Source: Caldicoprobacter oshimai DSM 21659 (lineage in GTDB: Bacteria; Bacillota; Clostridia; Caldicoprobacterales; Caldicoprobacteraceae). From it: 64,000 nt of DNA. Made by a program: the position numbers and the translations under genes. The number at the start of each line of letters is the position of its first letter. Within the stretch, counting starts at the first letter, position 1. Shown here one piece after another: positions 1-7,788 of the stretch. The stretch spans positions 744,001-808,000 of the forward strand of contig JAGB01000002.1 in NCBI GenBank assembly GCA_000526435.1. The letters run 5' to 3'. The notes under the pieces were generated by a model. It made no database searches, was not told the origin of the DNA, and saw only the letters and a program-made list of their open reading frames with translations.

Positions 1-355
1 AAGGCACTATCATCGAAAATACAAAAGCATAATACAGAAAGTTATTTACCCTATTTCTTACCCTTGTTATAAACCAACCTGTCATAGAGGTACAGATTAC
101 AATGACACCAACAGATAACACGGTAATGAAGAATGACCAAAACGCTGCCTTAAAAAAGCCTGTTTTGGCAAGCCCAATAGTATAATTCTTTAATCCGTAA
201 AAGGTTTCTGCATTTGGCAATGCAAATGGCTGATCGCTTATATACAGCCTTCCTTTAAACGAGTTTATAAAGACGATTAGAATCGGGATCAAATATAATA
301 CAGATAATATAAACAGCAATATGAATAACAGGGCGTTGCCTTTATTATCCTTCAT
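1..355 (-). CDS. Sugar ABC transporter permease, MalG type (partial)
   Basis: Only the first 118 codons lie in the window; the gene runs off the left edge. The protein starts MKDNKGNALLFILLFILSV and shows one hydrophobic segment at about residues 8-27, a periplasm-side stretch, then a second membrane segment at about residues 75-95. This is the layout of the second (MalG-like) permease of a carbohydrate importer. Its ATG overlaps the stop of the upstream MalF-type permease by 4 bases (ATGA), so the two are translationally coupled. The substrate cannot be read from the sequence. Confidence 0.85.
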   Translation of the reverse strand, partial: MKDNKGNALLFILLFILSVLYLIPILIVFINSFKGRLYISDQPFALPNAETFYGLKNYTIGLAKTGFFKAAFWSFFITVLSVGVIVICTSMTGWFITRVRNRVNNFLYYAFVFSMIVP

Positions 356-1200
356 ACATTATCAACTTCCTTTCTGCGGGTTAATTTTAGCTGCAAGAAT
401 GCTATTACAGCTACTATGATAAAAAATACAACTGCCTTTGCTTGGCCTACACCTTCACCATTTAAAGTGTTGTAAAATGTATTGTATATATCTAAGGCAA
501 GCATAGCCGTTTTTCTAGAAGGTGCACCCGCTGTTAAAGCCAAGTTAGAATCAAAATTCTTGAAAGAATTCGCCATAGTCAAAAACAGACATATAGTAAT
601 GGACGGCATAATAATCGGAAGTTTGATCCTTGTCAAAATCTGAAATGGGCTTGCACCGTCAATCTTGGCGGCTTCTATTAAAGTATTAGGTATACTTTGG
701 ATTGCCGCTATATAAATTACCATCATATAGCCAATCATTTGCCAATTCATCAATATAACCAATCCCCAAAATCCATATTCAGGTTTATATGTCAAGGTAA
801 CGCCAAATTTATACAACACTCCATTTATGATCAGTTGCCATATATAACCTAATACAATACCCCCGATCAAATTGGGCATAAAAAAGATTGCTCTAAAAAC
901 ATTGGTCCCTCTTATTTTTCTAGTCAACAACAAAGCAAGGCACATTGCAAAGAAATTAACTGTAATAACTGTTACAATTGCAATTTTTACCGTAAACCGC
1001 AGGGCATTAAGAAAGTCCTTATTTGAAAAAGCCTCTATATAATTACTAATGCCTACCCATTTTGCGTCAATGATGGAGGTAAAATCAGTAAACGATAATA
1101 CGATTCCCAATATAAAAGGTATAACAAACGATAACAAGAACGCGAGCAAAGTTGGAAAGACGAATACAAAAAAATATCTTGACATATGCCTATTATGCAT
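352..1200 (-). CDS. Sugar ABC transporter permease, MalF type
   Basis: Inner-membrane subunit of a carbohydrate ABC importer, about 282 residues with six predicted membrane segments. The cytoplasmic EAA loop that contacts the ATPase is clear at about residues 176-198 (EAAKIDGASPFQILTRIKLP). An in-frame ATG lies two codons upstream at 1206, but the GGGAG site is 8 bases from the ATG at 1200 and abuts the earlier one, so 1200 is preferred. It follows the binding-protein gene after a strong hairpin and overlaps the next permease by 4 bases. No ATPase gene is visible here; such operons in Firmicutes commonly share a distant MsmK/MsiK-type ATPase. Confidence 0.92.
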   Translation of the reverse strand: MHNRHMSRYFFVFVFPTLLAFLLSFVIPFILGIVLSFTDFTSIIDAKWVGISNYIEAFSNKDFLNALRFTVKIAIVTVITVNFFAMCLALLLTRKIRGTNVFRAIFFMPNLIGGIVLGYIWQLIINGVLYKFGVTLTYKPEYGFWGLVILMNWQMIGYMMVIYIAAIQSIPNTLIEAAKIDGASPFQILTRIKLPIIMPSITICLFLTMANSFKNFDSNLALTAGAPSRKTAMLALDIYNTFYNTLNGEGVGQAKAVVFFIIVAVIAFLQLKLTRRKEVDNV

Positions 1201-1228
1201 ATACATCTCTCCCGCTTAAGAATTAGCT

Positions 1229-1269
1229 AAAAATGGTGAGTCAAATATATTGCTTGACTCACCATTTTT
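1229..1269 (-). terminator. Intercistronic hairpin between binding protein and permease genes
   Basis: Perfect 16-base inverted repeat (arms 1229-1244 and 1254-1269, 9-base loop) followed on the minus strand by a T-run. It sits just after the binding-protein stop and before the permease start. Inferred role: partial terminator or mRNA stabiliser that gives more binding protein than permease. Confidence 0.75.
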
Positions 1270-1274
1270 ATTTT

Positions 1275-2669
1275 TCATTCTCCCTTAGCTTTTTCGACCT
1301 TCCAAGACTCGATTACGGTTTTTGTAACCTCATCCCACGATTTATTTCCTTGAACATACTCTAGCAATGCATCGGCAAAAGTATTTTTGAAATTCTGGCT
1401 TGGGAATACAGCAAACACCCATGGAACACTACTTACTCCATCCTTTTCCATCCAATTTAAAACTTCTCTTGCTAACGGATCCTTGGGCTTTTCATCTTCC
1501 TCAAATGTATTAAATGGTGCTATAAATCCTAATTCGTTGACCACATAATCCTTACCCTTTTCACTGCTAAACAACCACTCAATAAACTCAATGGAAGCTT
1601 TTTGCTTGGCCTCAGAAACTTTGCTATTGATGGCAAGATAATTCTCCGTACCTATGCACAATCCCTGGGATTCTTCTCCTTCAACATCAATATAAATTGG
1701 CAGAAATTTGATGTCTTTCTCATCAACTACATTGCCCTCCACACCTTTAATCTGTGCCCATGCCCAGTTACCATTTTGAACCATAGCTACCTTCCCAAGA
1801 GCAAACTCAGCCATGGAATCATTTACAGTCTTCGTACCTAACATAGCCTTTTCAGTACACGAATTATTTATATACAAATCAAAAATTTTCTTGTAGTTTT
1901 CACTATATTTAAAAGCAATCTCATTTGATGCCAAGCCTGCCAAAATTGGATTATCATAATTTTGCTTATCTTTAAATTCATAATAGAAAGGTATATTGGC
2001 GAGATGAGTCTCCCATCTCCAGGCTTCTCCAGGTGCTAAAGATGTAGAAGCAAACACCCCTTCAATTCCCAACTCATCCTTATGAGCTTGCATATCTTCT
2101 ACTAGAGCCTTTAGTTTTTCAAAATTATTTATCTCATCCATTGACTTAAAGTCAGTAGCTCGATTCGATAAAGCAAAATATTTTTCCATAATAGCATTGT
2201 TGTATATTATTCCGTATCCTTCAACTACGTATGGTATACCGTATACACCGCCATTGGATGTTATTGCAAGGTTTGGATCGCTCAAAAAGCTATATAGCTT
2301 TGTATCCTTCAGATCAAGGCAATATTCTTTCCATGTTTGATAACCAATTGGCCCATTTATTTGGAATATGGTAGGAGGTTCTGATTTGGCTATCTCAGAT
2401 TTCAGCGTTTGCTCATATGTACCACTCGCTGCCGTCACAACTTTGACCTTAATACCCGTTTCAGCCTCATAGTCAGCCGCAATCTTGTTATAGACATCTG
2501 CTATTTCTGGCTTAAAATTCAAAAAGTAAATCTCATCAACCTTCTCATTATTGTTGGACTGTGAGGGCTGTTGATTATTCTCTGCCTCTTCTGAAGTACA
2601 TGCAGATAGAACTCCACACACCATCACCAATACTAATAGAAAAGCAACAAAACCCCTTCCTTTTTTCAT
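1275..2669 (-). CDS. Extracellular sugar-binding lipoprotein (ABC transporter)
   Basis: Family-1-type extracellular solute-binding protein, about 464 residues, that would capture a sugar or oligosaccharide outside the membrane. It begins with a lipoprotein signal peptide: basic MKKGRG start, hydrophobic core, and a LSAC lipobox with the lipidated cysteine near residue 24. The mature part begins with an N/Q/S-rich linker and continues with a typical binding fold (WAWAQIKG, FIEWLFSSEKG). Starts are possible at 2678 or 2669; GGGG about 9 bases before 2669 favours the latter. It is the first gene of the operon, behind a good promoter with operator-like repeats. The ligand is unknown. Confidence 0.9.
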   Translation of the reverse strand: MKKGRGFVAFLLVLVMVCGVLSACTSEEAENNQQPSQSNNNEKVDEIYFLNFKPEIADVYNKIAADYEAETGIKVKVVTAASGTYEQTLKSEIAKSEPPTIFQINGPIGYQTWKEYCLDLKDTKLYSFLSDPNLAITSNGGVYGIPYVVEGYGIIYNNAIMEKYFALSNRATDFKSMDEINNFEKLKALVEDMQAHKDELGIEGVFASTSLAPGEAWRWETHLANIPFYYEFKDKQNYDNPILAGLASNEIAFKYSENYKKIFDLYINNSCTEKAMLGTKTVNDSMAEFALGKVAMVQNGNWAWAQIKGVEGNVVDEKDIKFLPIYIDVEGEESQGLCIGTENYLAINSKVSEAKQKASIEFIEWLFSSEKGKDYVVNELGFIAPFNTFEEDEKPKDPLAREVLNWMEKDGVSSVPWVFAVFPSQNFKNTFADALLEYVQGNKSWDEVTKTVIESWKVEKAKGE

Positions 2670-2710
2670 CAAATACATCCCCTTTCTCTCCCTTCATCAA
2701 ACATAATTCC

Positions 2711-2746
2711 GTTAACATTACCGGTAACCTTACCGGTATCGTTACC
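2711..2746 (-). promoter_or_regulatory. Tandem operator-like hexamer array downstream of the sugar operon promoter
   Basis: Six consecutive hexamers alternate between GTTACC-like and GGTAAC-like forms, including the palindromes TTACCGGTAA (2718-2727) and TTACCGGTAT (2730-2739). The array lies directly downstream of the -10 box, where a bound LacI/CcpA-type repressor would block transcription. The cognate regulator is not in the window. Confidence 0.55.
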
Positions 2747-2750
2747 AATT

Positions 2751-2779
2751 ATTATATCAACAGCAATATCAAAATTCAA
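2751..2779 (-). promoter_or_regulatory. SigA-type promoter of the sugar ABC operon
   Basis: -35 TTGAAT (2774-2779) and -10 TATAAT (2751-2756) with a 17-base spacer, read on the minus strand. It lies about 80 bases upstream of the binding-protein start. Confidence 0.7.
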
Positions 2780-2825
2780 GAGTCTAATTAAATTTTTATA
2801 TATTGAAACCATTACAATAAAAATA

Positions 2826-2873
2826 AAAAAGCCTTTTACCCCATCAAATTCTTGACAGAGTAAAAAGCTTTTT
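2826..2873 (-). terminator. Intrinsic terminator of mgtE
   Basis: A 14-bp stem (arms 2826-2839 and 2860-2873) closed with one G-U pair on the minus strand, followed by a T-rich tract. It lies about 75 bases past the mgtE stop. Confidence 0.75.
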
Positions 2874-2949
2874 ATAACTGGTACACACGCTGGTTCATAT
2901 TCCTATCAATATGCATAGAATAACATATTAACTAACGAGCGTATCAACT

Positions 2950-4293
2950 TTACATCGTAATATGCAGTATCCAAACCGCCAATGAAAAATATATGGTCAG
3001 CGAAATGGCATCGGCAATGGTGGTAATCAGCGGGCTGGCCATAATAGCGGGGTCAAGTCCAATCCTTTTAGCAATCATCGGCAGCGTCCCACCAATAATT
3101 TTAGCAATTATAACCGTAAATATTAAACTGAGGGATATGGTAATTGCAATGCCAAAACCATAGCCTTCAACAAAATACACCCTGATGAAGTTAACCAAAG
3201 CCAGCGCCACACCAGCCAGCACTCCTACCTGAGCTTCCTTCAATATGACCTTTAATATATCACCAAACTTCAATTCTCCCAATACAAGGCTTCGTATCAC
3301 CGTAACCGAGGCCTGCGAACCGGCATTCCCTGCGGTATCCATAAGCATGGGTATAAAAGCCGCCAAAGCCACCACCGCCTCAAGAGCAACTTGATACTTC
3401 CGTATGATATATCCGCTTACGGTAGCCGATATCATCAATATGAGCAACCATAATAGCCTTTTCCTTGCAATCATAAAGGGAGTGGCATCCAGGTACTCCT
3501 CTTCGGTGGGCTGAATAGCAGCCATGCGCTGAATATCCTCGGTATTTTCCTCTTCAATGACGTCGACGATATCATCTATGGTTATTATACCCACAAGCCT
3601 TTTCTCCTGGTCCACCACCGGCACAGCCAGAAGGTCATATTTTTTGAACACATCAGCAACCTCTTCCTGGTCATCATAGGTATCAACATATATGACATCC
3701 TTCTTCATTATATCCTCGACCTTGGTATCGGGCGAAGCCAAAACCAGGTCTTTTAAAGAGACGATGCCTTCCAGCTTGCGCCAGGCGTCGGTCACATAAC
3801 ATGTATAAACTATCTCCCTGTCCCGGCCAACCCTGCGAATTTTCTCCAGGGCTTCAGCCACCGTCATCTCCTTTTTGAGGTCAACAAACTCAATGGTCAT
3901 CAGGCTGCCAGCCGAATATTCCGGATACTGCAAAAACTGGTTGATCAACTTGCGCTCGGCCTCAGAGGTATTTCTCAATATTCTCTTGACAACGTTGGCC
4001 GGCATCTCTTCCAGGAAGTCGATCTTATCGTCAAAGAACAGGTCGCTTACAATTTCGTTAAGCTCGTTTTCATCTATCATCATGGATATTTCGCTCTGCC
4101 GTTCGGAAGAGAGATACGAGAAGACATCAGCCGCTATCTCTTTGGGCAGCAACCTGAACAGAATAATGGCGTTTTTGGTATCAAGCTCATCGACAATCTC
4201 TGCTATGTCCTGTATCTGCATATCCTTTATCTTTTCTTTCAGCTCAGCATATCTCTTTTCCTCCAGCAGCTGCTTGATGTCATCGATAGCCAT
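2950..4293 (-). CDS. mgtE: Magnesium transporter MgtE
   Basis: Mg2+ channel/transporter of the inner membrane, 447 residues, the usual family length. Order of domains: N-terminal superhelical MgtE_N domain (about 10-130), a pair of CBS domains (about 135-255) that sense cytosolic Mg2+ in characterised members, and a C-terminal membrane domain (about 280-447) with several helices, including the conserved PMLMDTAGNAGSQAS pore segment. A strong AAAGGAGG site lies 7 bases before the ATG. It is preceded by a long leader with alternative pairings and a small ORF, and followed by its own terminator, so it is probably monocistronic apart from the small ORF. Confidence 0.96.
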   Translation of the reverse strand: MAIDDIKQLLEEKRYAELKEKIKDMQIQDIAEIVDELDTKNAIILFRLLPKEIAADVFSYLSSERQSEISMMIDENELNEIVSDLFFDDKIDFLEEMPANVVKRILRNTSEAERKLINQFLQYPEYSAGSLMTIEFVDLKKEMTVAEALEKIRRVGRDREIVYTCYVTDAWRKLEGIVSLKDLVLASPDTKVEDIMKKDVIYVDTYDDQEEVADVFKKYDLLAVPVVDQEKRLVGIITIDDIVDVIEEENTEDIQRMAAIQPTEEEYLDATPFMIARKRLLWLLILMISATVSGYIIRKYQVALEAVVALAAFIPMLMDTAGNAGSQASVTVIRSLVLGELKFGDILKVILKEAQVGVLAGVALALVNFIRVYFVEGYGFGIAITISLSLIFTVIIAKIIGGTLPMIAKRIGLDPAIMASPLITTIADAISLTIYFSLAVWILHITM

Positions 4294-4384
4294 ACCATTA
4301 CCTCCTTTGCGCTATATGATTTTGAAAGCATAATAGAGTCGAGAAATCCGTTTGCATCAAAACACCGCACTATCTCTACCTCAT

Positions 4385-4629
4385 CTACTGCCCCGTGTTT
4401 TCCATTTACAAACCAGCTTCATAAACTTATTATCCCTATTACTTTCAAAACCATATAGCCTTATTAGGCAATGTATGGCTCAGACAATTGTAAAAAGCTT
4501 TCAATGCCAAAACATGTTTAAATTTTTATTAAATGGAAAACAGAGGCAGTAGAACGCACCACCCCCTCTATACCCTATTTCATTTATACTTTTAGGCAAA
4601 TTACTAGGGCCGGCGTCCATTCTACCACC
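4385..4629 (-). promoter_or_regulatory. Structured mgtE leader with mutually exclusive pairings
   Basis: On the minus strand three segments compete. Segment A (4620-4629, containing the small ORF's ribosome site) can pair with B (4545-4554). B, as part of a longer arm at 4530-4552, can instead pair with C at 4385-4408; this helix has about 19 pairs in two blocks and encloses about 120 bases. A:B would hide the ribosome site and B:C would expose it. I do not see the conserved M-box (ykoK) motifs. A Mg2+-responsive switch is an inference from position only. Confidence 0.5.
4501..4620 (-). CDS. Small ORF (39 aa) in the mgtE leader
   Basis: A 39-codon ORF beginning MDAGPSNLPKSINEIGYRGG and ending NLNMFWH, with a strong GGAGGTGG site 4-7 bases before its ATG. 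It lies between the mgtE promoter and mgtE itself, inside the leader whose pairings could hide its ribosome site. It may be a regulatory leader peptide, a small membrane-associated peptide, or not translated at all. I recognise no family. It contains two cysteines and aromatic residues near the C-terminus. Confidence 0.4.
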   Translation of the reverse strand: MDAGPSNLPKSINEIGYRGGGAFYCLCFPFNKNLNMFWH

Positions 4630-4666
4630 TCCATACCAGTTCAAAATTTGTAAACTTCACTCGAAT

Positions 4667-4695
4667 AGAATAGCACACACCTGTCAAAAATTCAA
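4667..4695 (-). promoter_or_regulatory. Promoter of the mgtE leader
   Basis: -35 TTGAAT (4690-4695) and -10 TATTCT (4667-4672), 17-base spacer, minus strand. This places the start of transcription about 40 bases before the small ORF and about 365 bases before mgtE. Confidence 0.5.
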
Positions 4696-4714
4696 ACAAA
4701 ATTTTTTAGACACC

Positions 4715-4755
4715 AAAAAAGAGAAAGCGGGCTTATTGTAGAGAGCAAACCCGCT
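4715..4755 (-). terminator. Intrinsic terminator after the DUF4380-like gene
   Basis: Nine-bp stem (AGCGGGTTT with AAGCCCGCT, one G-U pair; arms 4747-4755 and 4726-4734), then TTCTCTTTTTT on the minus strand, 24 bases past the stop codon. Confidence 0.8.
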
Positions 4756-4778
4756 CATTTAACAGACAATCCCATGGC

Positions 4779-5711
4779 TTATTCGCAGCAACTGCAGCAG
4801 CACACTATGTATTTCTTTACCACTTCATCGATTTCGCGTTCGTCGTTAGAAGGCATCTCCACATCGCCGATGAGCTCCCATTCCTCCACATGGGACAGCG
4901 TATCTCCGGGCTCGACAAGGGTCATGGGCGAAAGCGTCTCCATCTCAAGCATGAAATCGGTGGTGTAGGTCTCGTACGAAACCCCGAAATCGGGATACTT
5001 TCTGCCCATCTGATGCACAAACCGCTTGATAAACAGATTGCCGTGATTGAAATAGGCCGCCCATCCATCTTCATTGTTTATACCAAACTTGAAGGGATGT
5101 TTGGTATTGGGGTCCTGCTGCAGCACGATATACTTGTCTCCCCAGTACACCCTGTGGTCGTTCATTTTGGAATACGGCCACAGCGCAAGGACACGATTGC
5201 CCAGAAGGCCGGTATCCCTCTGAGGTTGGGGTACAACCTCCTTGCCACCGGGTGCCATGACGGTCAAGGCCCATGCGGCAAACTCCACAGGCCATGCATT
5301 CCTGTTTGTCAGGCGATGGACTATCCGTACCCTGTCGCAGCAGGATGCCAGAGTGATCTCCATCTCCTTCTCGATCTGCACCCATGGCTCCACCTTCTGC
5401 TTGACCTTTATGCCGTTTTCAACCTCTTGCCACTCCACAGGCTGGTCGTCGGGCACATAGGTACGGGGATTGTTCTCGGGGCTGTGCCACAGCCTGTGCC
5501 CACCCTTTATCTTCCATACCCCTCCTACGGGCTCCATCACCGGCTGTGAAGCCTGGGGTGCCTCGCACAGCTCATTCTCTCTGCCTACAAAGCCAAACCT
5601 TATGATCCTAGGCCCCACATCGACCGTGACCAACAGATCAACCGTTCCATTGGAAATCTCAACACATTTGCCAAACTCCCCGTAATTGACCTCTTTAACC
5701 GTAACGGGCAT
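4779..5711 (-). CDS. DUF4380-like protein with galactose-mutarotase-like fold
   Basis: A 310-residue cytosolic protein resembling the DUF4380 / aldose-epimerase-like beta-sandwich group. Features seen: DVGPRIIRFGFVG near residues 31-43, GGHRLWHSPE near 70-79, and many Trp/His residues typical of a sugar-binding cleft. Enzyme activity is unproven for this group; a carbohydrate-related role fits the sugar genes in the window but is inference. The last residues, CCCSCCE, form an unusual five-cysteine tail that could bind metal or be a lineage quirk. The AAAGGAG site is about 12 bases from the ATG, slightly long. It has its own terminator and is separated by 200 bases from the repair operon upstream. 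Confidence 0.7.
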   Translation of the reverse strand: MPVTVKEVNYGEFGKCVEISNGTVDLLVTVDVGPRIIRFGFVGRENELCEAPQASQPVMEPVGGVWKIKGGHRLWHSPENNPRTYVPDDQPVEWQEVENGIKVKQKVEPWVQIEKEMEITLASCCDRVRIVHRLTNRNAWPVEFAAWALTVMAPGGKEVVPQPQRDTGLLGNRVLALWPYSKMNDHRVYWGDKYIVLQQDPNTKHPFKFGINNEDGWAAYFNHGNLFIKRFVHQMGRKYPDFGVSYETYTTDFMLEMETLSPMTLVEPGDTLSHVEEWELIGDVEMPSNDEREIDEVVKKYIVCCCSCCE

Positions 5712-5913
5712 AGCTGACCCACTCTCCTTTCTGAATTTTTGGTATTTGCTTTTTGGAGGCTAAATATGACTTTTTACAATAATATGACATTCTTCACAAA
5801 CAGTCGAAATTCCTGCTACAGCAAACATTTAAATTTGATTTTGCAGCAAACTTAATTTGCAGAATGCTCGCTGAATAGCCTGTGCTATACGTGCTATATT
5901 ACACATACATCTC

Positions 5914-6894
5914 TCATCCATATATCTTTTCCTCTGGCAAATACCTATTAAGGTTCTGGTAAAAAAAGCCCCTGATCTCCTTTTCATCCTCATACGTCAC
6001 AACCCCTCCCTCACGGCATACCATGGGAAAAGCAAATATATCGGTATCGCTCCTCAGTCTGCTGATCCTCTTGAACTGCTCCTTGCTCATGCGAAAAACC
6101 CCTATGTTGGCATCAAAAACCCTTTCCGCCGGGATTATGCTGAAAACCTCATCCAAAAACTCACGATATACCTGCTGCCAGTTGTGTATCTTAATCAATG
6201 GTTCAAAGCACAGCCTCACCTGCCATCCGTCCTGCAGGGCAGCCTTTATGGCCGTCAGCCTGGCCTTAAGGGGAGGAGCCAGCCTCTCATAGCGCCGCAC
6301 AACCTCATGAGGCGACAGCGACCATGCCAGTATCACCTGTTCTACCGGGGTCAAACCGGCAATGGCGCTGTAGTTGGCACTCCTGGTTCTCAGCTCGATG
6401 CGCAGGCCCTGCCTGATGCCCGCAAACTCTATCCAGCGGGAGGCATAGGGAACTATCCCTTCCAGAGCCAGCAGGTCGGTGTCATAAGAGGGGCAAAGGT
6501 ACAAGGGCCCGCTCTCAAGCTGTCTGTCCACAGCCTTGAAAAATTCCTCTATGTTTACGAAAATTACAATATTGGCTGAAGGGTAAAGCCCCTGCAGATA
6601 GCAGTAATCGCAGTCATAGATGCAGTTCAAAACGGGCGATGTGTAGTAAAAGTTCGGGTTGCCAAAATCCTCACACACTTCGGGGCCAGGATACAGAAAA
6701 GGCTCTCGCTTCACAGCTAGGATCAGCTTTGTGGAAGCCTTTTGACGTCGGAAATCCTGATGGGGCCTGTTGAAGACATCCTTGTAGTGCCGTACCATCA
6801 CCCTTATAGATCCGGGAAAACGGCTCAAGACGTGCTGAGCCACAGGATAAGCTGCAGCTCGTTCCTCTATATATATGTGGGAAAATTTACTCAT
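5914..6894 (-). CDS. splB: Spore photoproduct lyase (radical SAM)
   Basis: Repairs the thymine dimer (spore photoproduct) formed in spore DNA by UV, using SAM and a 4Fe-4S cluster. With the start at 6894 the protein has 326 residues. The cluster-binding motif CxxxCxxC is at residues 91, 95 and 98 (CIYDCDYCYLQ), and a cysteine at about 134 (LYLCPSYDTD) aligns with the catalytic hydrogen-donor cysteine known in B. subtilis SplB. An in-frame ATG at 6966 would add 24 residues but lies deep in the preceding gene; 6894 has an AAGG site 11 bases upstream. It overlaps the preceding nucleosidase gene by 8 bases. This implies a spore-forming host. Confidence 0.88.
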   Translation of the reverse strand: MSKFSHIYIEERAAAYPVAQHVLSRFPGSIRVMVRHYKDVFNRPHQDFRRQKASTKLILAVKREPFLYPGPEVCEDFGNPNFYYTSPVLNCIYDCDYCYLQGLYPSANIVIFVNIEEFFKAVDRQLESGPLYLCPSYDTDLLALEGIVPYASRWIEFAGIRQGLRIELRTRSANYSAIAGLTPVEQVILAWSLSPHEVVRRYERLAPPLKARLTAIKAALQDGWQVRLCFEPLIKIHNWQQVYREFLDEVFSIIPAERVFDANIGVFRMSKEQFKRISRLRSDTDIFAFPMVCREGGVVTYEDEKEIRGFFYQNLNRYLPEEKIYG

Positions 6895-7750
6895 AAAGGA
6901 GCAGCCTTCTGATTCTCTCAAGCGCCTTCCTCCCCTCAGCCTTGACCTTGACCCTGGTTTGAGCAAACTCCGAAAAGTCAGGGAGCGGCCTGCCGGTCCT
7001 GAGCTTATACCTTCTCGCCATGTCCACCAACTGATGGCTCTGCGTCACAGTAAGGCGCAGGCTTTCTTTAACTCTTTCCAGCTGCAGGCGCTCATCCTGG
7101 GTTAGCACATCGCCTTCCACCCTGCATAACCCTTCAACCTGTTTTATAAACCCATCTACCGCATCCAGGGCCCCCGATATACATTGAGCCACACGCTGTC
7201 TGTCAAAATCCACCACATCCAGGTAATCACCCACCACCTTTATGACATATATCTGGTGTGGTGCCAAAAAACGGGATGCGGCCTGGAAAAAGCCCGATGC
7301 CTCCATGTCCACCAAATCAGCCCGCAGCTCCACTCGTCCACTTAAAACGTCCTCCCGCCTTACCACATCGTTATGCGTCTCAATGCTTCCCTCTTCAAAA
7401 GGGTGTTCTATTAGAATATCAGGGAAATATTGCTTCCCGGTCTCATGGTCTATGACCTTGTGAATGAGCAGCGGAGTTCCGATTGGATATCGCTGATTGA
7501 GCGTACCGCACACCCCTATATTGATAATGGCCAGGCCTTCCTCCCCTCCAGCTTCGTCACGCTTTACGTTTTGAGCAATAAGGTAAGCGGTAGCTATTGC
7601 TGAAGCCATCTTGCCTACGCCGCTCACTATGAGAAACATGTCATCGCTCCGGTAAAGGGGAAAATGCCTGCAGGCGTCATCCCGCTTTAAATCATATCTT
7701 TTAACAATGGGGCTGGCCTCACATGGTAAAGCGGTCACAATATATATCAT
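6887..7750 (-). CDS. Nucleoside phosphorylase-superfamily hydrolase (MTA/SAH nucleosidase-like)
   Basis: A 287-residue protein whose first about 190 residues match the PNP/UDP phosphorylase fold: TALPCEASPI at the start, SGVGKMASA near 43-51, INIGVCGTLN near 76-85, and DMEASGFF near 148-155, the purine-nucleosidase signature. The last about 90 residues are an extra helical, basic extension. It sits between EndoQ-like and spore photoproduct lyase genes, overlapping the latter by 8 bases. Known MTA/SAH nucleosidases also cleave 5'-deoxyadenosine, the by-product of radical SAM enzymes, so clearing it for SplB is an attractive inference. GGGGAG lies 6 bases before the ATG. Confidence 0.75.
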   Translation of the reverse strand: MIYIVTALPCEASPIVKRYDLKRDDACRHFPLYRSDDMFLIVSGVGKMASAIATAYLIAQNVKRDEAGGEEGLAIINIGVCGTLNQRYPIGTPLLIHKVIDHETGKQYFPDILIEHPFEEGSIETHNDVVRREDVLSGRVELRADLVDMEASGFFQAASRFLAPHQIYVIKVVGDYLDVVDFDRQRVAQCISGALDAVDGFIKQVEGLCRVEGDVLTQDERLQLERVKESLRLTVTQSHQLVDMARRYKLRTGRPLPDFSEFAQTRVKVKAEGRKALERIRRLLLYE

Positions 7751-7788
7751 AGAGCACTCCCCTTTAATACAAAAAACCTAACGCAAGA

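Noticed and set aside
4385-4552. MITE (mobile inverted-repeat element) in the mgtE leader
   Set aside because: The inverted arms could be transposon ends, but there is no flanking duplication and the third competing segment fits a regulatory RNA better.
4294-4660. M-box (ykoK) magnesium riboswitch upstream of mgtE
   Set aside because: Expected position, but the conserved M-box sequence blocks are not visible; reported instead as an unassigned structured leader.
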